Part shown: positions 6,046 through 8,039 of the stretch, piece after piece
Numbering within the stretch: position 1 is the stretch's first letter
How the letters are laid out: the number at the start of each line of letters is the position of its first letter
Origin: Bacteroidota bacterium
Lineage (GTDB): Bacteria > Bacteroidota > Ignavibacteria > UBA10030 > UBA6906
Direction: 5' to 3'
Length of the DNA: 8,039 nucleotides
Assembly (NCBI GenBank): GCA_017860555.1
Contig: JAGDMJ010000139.1
Span: 1-8,039, forward strand
Notes under the pieces: model-generated
Databases searched by the model: none
The model's input: only the letters and a program-made list of their open reading frames with translations
Told to the model about the DNA's origin: nothing
Translations under genes and position numbers: made by a program

Positions 6046-6788
6046 CGGTTGGGCTCATTGGGTATGGCCGCTTTGGAAAGCTCGCGGCCAGCTTGCTCGC
6101 ACGGCGGGTCCACATCGTCGTCGCCGATCGTTCCAGGCCACGACTTCGGGGTGCGCAGAGGAATATCAAGGCGGTGACCATTGCCGAAGCGGCTGCTCAG
6201 GAGATCGTCGTTCTCGCAGTCCCGGTGTCGCGGCTGCCGGATCTCCTGAGGCGAATCAAGCGTTACGTTCGTGCGGGGGCGCTAGTCATAGATGTCTGCG
6301 CGGTCAAAGCCCAGCCGACGAGGTGGATGAAGGCAATTCTTCCACGGTCGGTGGAGATTCTGGGAGCGCATCCGTTGTTTGGACCTGATAGCTGCAAGGG
6401 TTCGCTCAGCGGCCATACCGTGGTCCTCTGCCCGGTCCGGATCGGGCGGCAGAGGCTCGCGCTCATCCGGCGGGTGCTCGACCGTGAGCGCGCCAGAACG
6501 ATGATCATGCTCCCCGACCGGCATGATCGGATGATCGCAGAGACGATCTTTCTGACGCAATACATCGGGCGGCTGGTTGACATGGCCCGGCTTGGACGGT
6601 GGAAGGGAGTGACTGCTCATTATGACCACCTGCGGTCAGTTGTGGATGCGGCCGTCCACGACTCGCCCAGGTTGTTTCTGGACATGCGGAAGTACAATGC
6701 GCACGGTGCACGGGTAGAGGCAGCATTAAGGAAGGCACAGAAGACGATTCTGAAGCAGTTGGAAGGGATACGTCGAGACCCGACGTAA
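6042..6788 (+). CDS. tyrA: Prephenate/arogenate dehydrogenase (TyrA family)
   Basis: A 248-residue protein, short for the family and without an ACT regulatory domain. It should oxidatively decarboxylate prephenate or arogenate on the tyrosine branch. The N-terminal Rossmann motif GLIGYGRFG is at 4-12. Asp29 ends the second strand, hinting at NAD, though the following basic residues leave NADP possible. The catalytic histidine is probably His110 in GAHPLFGPDS. The usual Ser of the DxxSVK motif is Ala87 here (DVCAVK). The HPLFGPDS stretch, the FLTQYIGR helix and the YNAHG...L C-terminal region resemble plant arogenate dehydrogenases more than E. coli TyrA. The GTG start overlaps the aroC-aroQ stop (GTGA) and is preceded by GGAGAGG, a good ribosome site. 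Following directly after a chorismate mutase domain fits its job. Substrate and cofactor are inferred. Confidence 0.88.
   Translation: MTVGLIGYGRFGKLAASLLARRVHIVVADRSRPRLRGAQRNIKAVTIAEAAAQEIVVLAVPVSRLPDLLRRIKRYVRAGALVIDVCAVKAQPTRWMKAILPRSVEILGAHPLFGPDSCKGSLSGHTVVLCPVRIGRQRLALIRRVLDRERARTMIMLPDRHDRMIAETIFLTQYIGRLVDMARLGRWKGVTAHYDHLRSVVDAAVHDSPRLFLDMRKYNAHGARVEAALRKAQKTILKQLEGIRRDPT
6769..6787 (+). other. Hairpin across the tyrA stop codon
   Basis: TACGTCG (6769-6775) and CGACGTA (6781-6787) form a perfect 7-base-pair stem with a 5-base loop, covering the tyrA stop. A run of five T residues comes 9 bases later (6797-6801). That is too far for a standard intrinsic terminator, so it may be a weak or partial one, or an mRNA-stabilising 3' structure between tyrA and the ABC genes. 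Confidence 0.35.
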
Positions 6789-6812
6789 CATTCGCGTTTT
6801 TCCGGCAGGCTC

Positions 6813-7520
6813 ATGATCGAACTGAGAAACCTTGTCAAGAAATTCGGTTCCTTTACCGCGGTTGACGACGTCAGCCTGCGGCTGGGCAAAGGAGAGTTCT
6901 TCGGCTTTCTCGGGCTGAACGGAGCCGGCAAGACGACCACCATCAAGATGATGACCGGTTTGTTCGAGCCGACGTCGGGCTCCTGCTGGATCAATGGCCA
7001 CAATGTGCACACCGAACCAATGCTCGCGAAGAGGAGCACAGGGTACGTGCCGGACCAGCCGTGGCTGTATGACAAGCTGACAGGCAGGGAATTCCTTTAC
7101 TTCGTCGGCGGACTCTTCAGCATGCAATCAGGCGTGCTCAGGGAGCGCATCGGCGAAATGATCGAGCTGCTGGAGATCGGGGGCTTCGTGGATCGGAGGG
7201 GGGAGGAATATTCTCTTGGTATGCGGCAGAGGATTGTTCTTACAGCCGCGCTCTTACATGATCCTCAGGTGCTGATCATCGACGAGCCCATTGTCGGCCT
7301 TGATCCGCGCAGCGCGCGTCTGATAAAGGACCTTCTGAAGCTGAAATCGAGACAAGGGACGACCGTTTTCATGTCATCGCACTTGCTCGAAGTGGTAGAT
7401 GAACTGTGCGACCGCATTGCGATCATCAAGAACGGCCATATCATTTACGAGGAAATGCGCGACGGTTCTCGAATTCACAACGGGAAGCTTGAAACGATGT
7501 TTCTCGAATTGACCCGGTGA
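6813..7520 (+). CDS. ABC transporter ATP-binding protein (exporter type)
   Basis: A 235-residue single ATPase domain of the kind paired with a separate ABC-2-like membrane protein. It powers transport by ATP hydrolysis on the inner face of the membrane. Walker A is GLNGAGKTT (34-42) with Lys40. The Q-loop is near Gln82. The signature region is a degenerate YSLGMRQR (133-140) in place of LSGGQ, as often seen in exporter ATPases. Walker B is VLIIDEP with Asp157 and Glu158. The D-loop is GLDP (162-165) and the switch histidine is His190. The ATG lies 24 bases after the tyrA stop with a weak CAGG site upstream, and no obvious promoter separates it from the aro operon. The substrate cannot be deduced. 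The permease follows 6 bases later, so the two form a pair. Confidence 0.92.
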   Translation: MIELRNLVKKFGSFTAVDDVSLRLGKGEFFGFLGLNGAGKTTTIKMMTGLFEPTSGSCWINGHNVHTEPMLAKRSTGYVPDQPWLYDKLTGREFLYFVGGLFSMQSGVLRERIGEMIELLEIGGFVDRRGEEYSLGMRQRIVLTAALLHDPQVLIIDEPIVGLDPRSARLIKDLLKLKSRQGTTVFMSSHLLEVVDELCDRIAIIKNGHIIYEEMRDGSRIHNGKLETMFLELTR

Positions 7521-7526
7521 GGTCCC

Positions 7527-8039
7527 ATGCGTGAACTGAATCTGGTCTTGAACGCCAAAGCGCAGGGGCTGCTTCATCGCACATTTGACTTCCGGTTCCG
7601 TGCTTTCGCCAAGGACCTGGCGTCCATTCTCATTTTCGGCGGCTTCATTATCGGCATGTTCTTCGTTGGTCGCACCGCCACGATCTACCTCCTCAACCAG
7701 GCATACATCGGCCAGTTCCTGTTCCACCGCTTTCTCTCGATGATTCTGTACCTGCTCTTCGTGACCGTAAACCTCGGGAATGTCATCGTCTGTTACGCGA
7801 CGTTGTACCGGTCGGAAGAAGTGACGTTTCTGATGGGGCTCCCGATCTCCCACGGGAACATTTTTCTCGCCAAGTTCGTGGACAATTTCTTCCACAGTTC
7901 CAGCACCCTGGTGATGCTGGGGATGGCGATGCTTCTCGGCTACGGCTCGGTATTCAATATGCCATGGCACTTCTATTTTCTCACGATGTTTGCCGTGGTG
8001 CTTCCGTTCATGCTGATTGCCGGCCTCATTGCCGTGATG
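7527..8039 (+). CDS. ABC exporter membrane subunit, N-terminal part (runs off window end)
   Basis: An open frame of 171 codons from the ATG at 7527 to the window end with no stop. GGTGAGG at 7516-7522 overlaps the ATPase stop and is a good ribosome site. After a cytoplasmic N-terminal stretch of about 30 residues, hydrophobic segments appear at roughly 31-48, 70-93, 126-143 and 150-171. A soluble loop reads RSEEVTFLMGLPISHGNIFLAKF (split: RSEEVTFLMG at 95-104, then LPISHGN). Loops of this kind occur in ABC-2-like exporter permeases that alternate with a separate ATPase. It is thus the likely membrane partner of the preceding gene. The first residues (MRELNLVLNAKAQG) hold no cleavable signal peptide. 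Family assignment is by topology and context; the substrate is unknown. Confidence 0.8.
   Translation, partial: MRELNLVLNAKAQGLLHRTFDFRFRAFAKDLASILIFGGFIIGMFFVGRTATIYLLNQAYIGQFLFHRFLSMILYLLFVTVNLGNVIVCYATLYRSEEVTFLMGLPISHGNIFLAKFVDNFFHSSSTLVMLGMAMLLGYGSVFNMPWHFYFLTMFAVVLPFMLIAGLIAVM

Noticed and set aside
7374..7970. Minus-strand open frame of 198 codons over the end of the ATPase and the permease
   Set aside because: It opposes the membrane-protein frame, whose hydrophobic pattern, start and ribosome site are convincing. The charged His/Glu-rich product looks like the mirror of a hydrophobic gene.
1..8039. Defence system, CRISPR, prophage or insertion sequence
   Set aside because: All space is accounted for by housekeeping, biosynthesis and transport genes. 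No repeats, transposase or integrase motifs were seen.

Overview
The window is a compact stretch of bacterial chromosome, roughly 55-60% G+C by eye. It carries housekeeping and amino-acid biosynthesis genes. I see no mobile element, CRISPR array, tRNA or rRNA. The organism cannot be fixed from this sequence. Clues are: an AroD-AroE fusion (known in plants and Chlamydiae), an AroC-chorismate mutase fusion, a plant-like TyrA, Shine-Dalgarno sites at only some genes, and two clean sigma70-type promoters. My low-confidence guess is an uncultivated Gram-negative lineage, possibly near the Bacteroidota/Ignavibacteriota or Chlamydiae-related groups.

Layout. Positions 1-594 (minus strand) hold smpB followed by the first 40 codons of tyrS, with 9 bases between them. 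Positions 595-847 are a divergent control region. It has a smpB promoter on the minus strand (-35/-10 at 645-617) and an aroB promoter on the plus strand (723-751). The aroB leader is about 90 nt and contains an intrinsic-terminator hairpin plus a competing upstream pairing, which looks like a transcription attenuator. Positions 848-6788 (plus strand) are a tightly packed aromatic amino-acid operon: aroB, aroDE (fused), aroA, aroC-aroQ (fused), tyrA. Three of its four junctions are 4-base start/stop overlaps. Positions 6813-8039 hold an ABC transporter ATPase and the first 171 codons of its probable membrane partner, cut by the window end.

How the genes work together. AroB makes 3-dehydroquinate from DAHP. 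AroDE dehydrates it and reduces the product to shikimate. A shikimate kinase, not present here, must act next. AroA adds enolpyruvate and the AroC domain makes chorismate. The fused AroQ domain converts chorismate to prephenate, and TyrA oxidises that (or arogenate) towards tyrosine. Seven catalytic activities are thus packed into five genes. The DAHP synthase and shikimate kinase genes are absent from the window. The layout leans towards tyrosine supply, and the divergent unit encodes tyrosyl-tRNA synthetase.

The points most worth following up are the AroC-AroQ fusion, the putative attenuator ahead of aroB, and active-site substitutions in the shikimate dehydrogenase and TyrA proteins.
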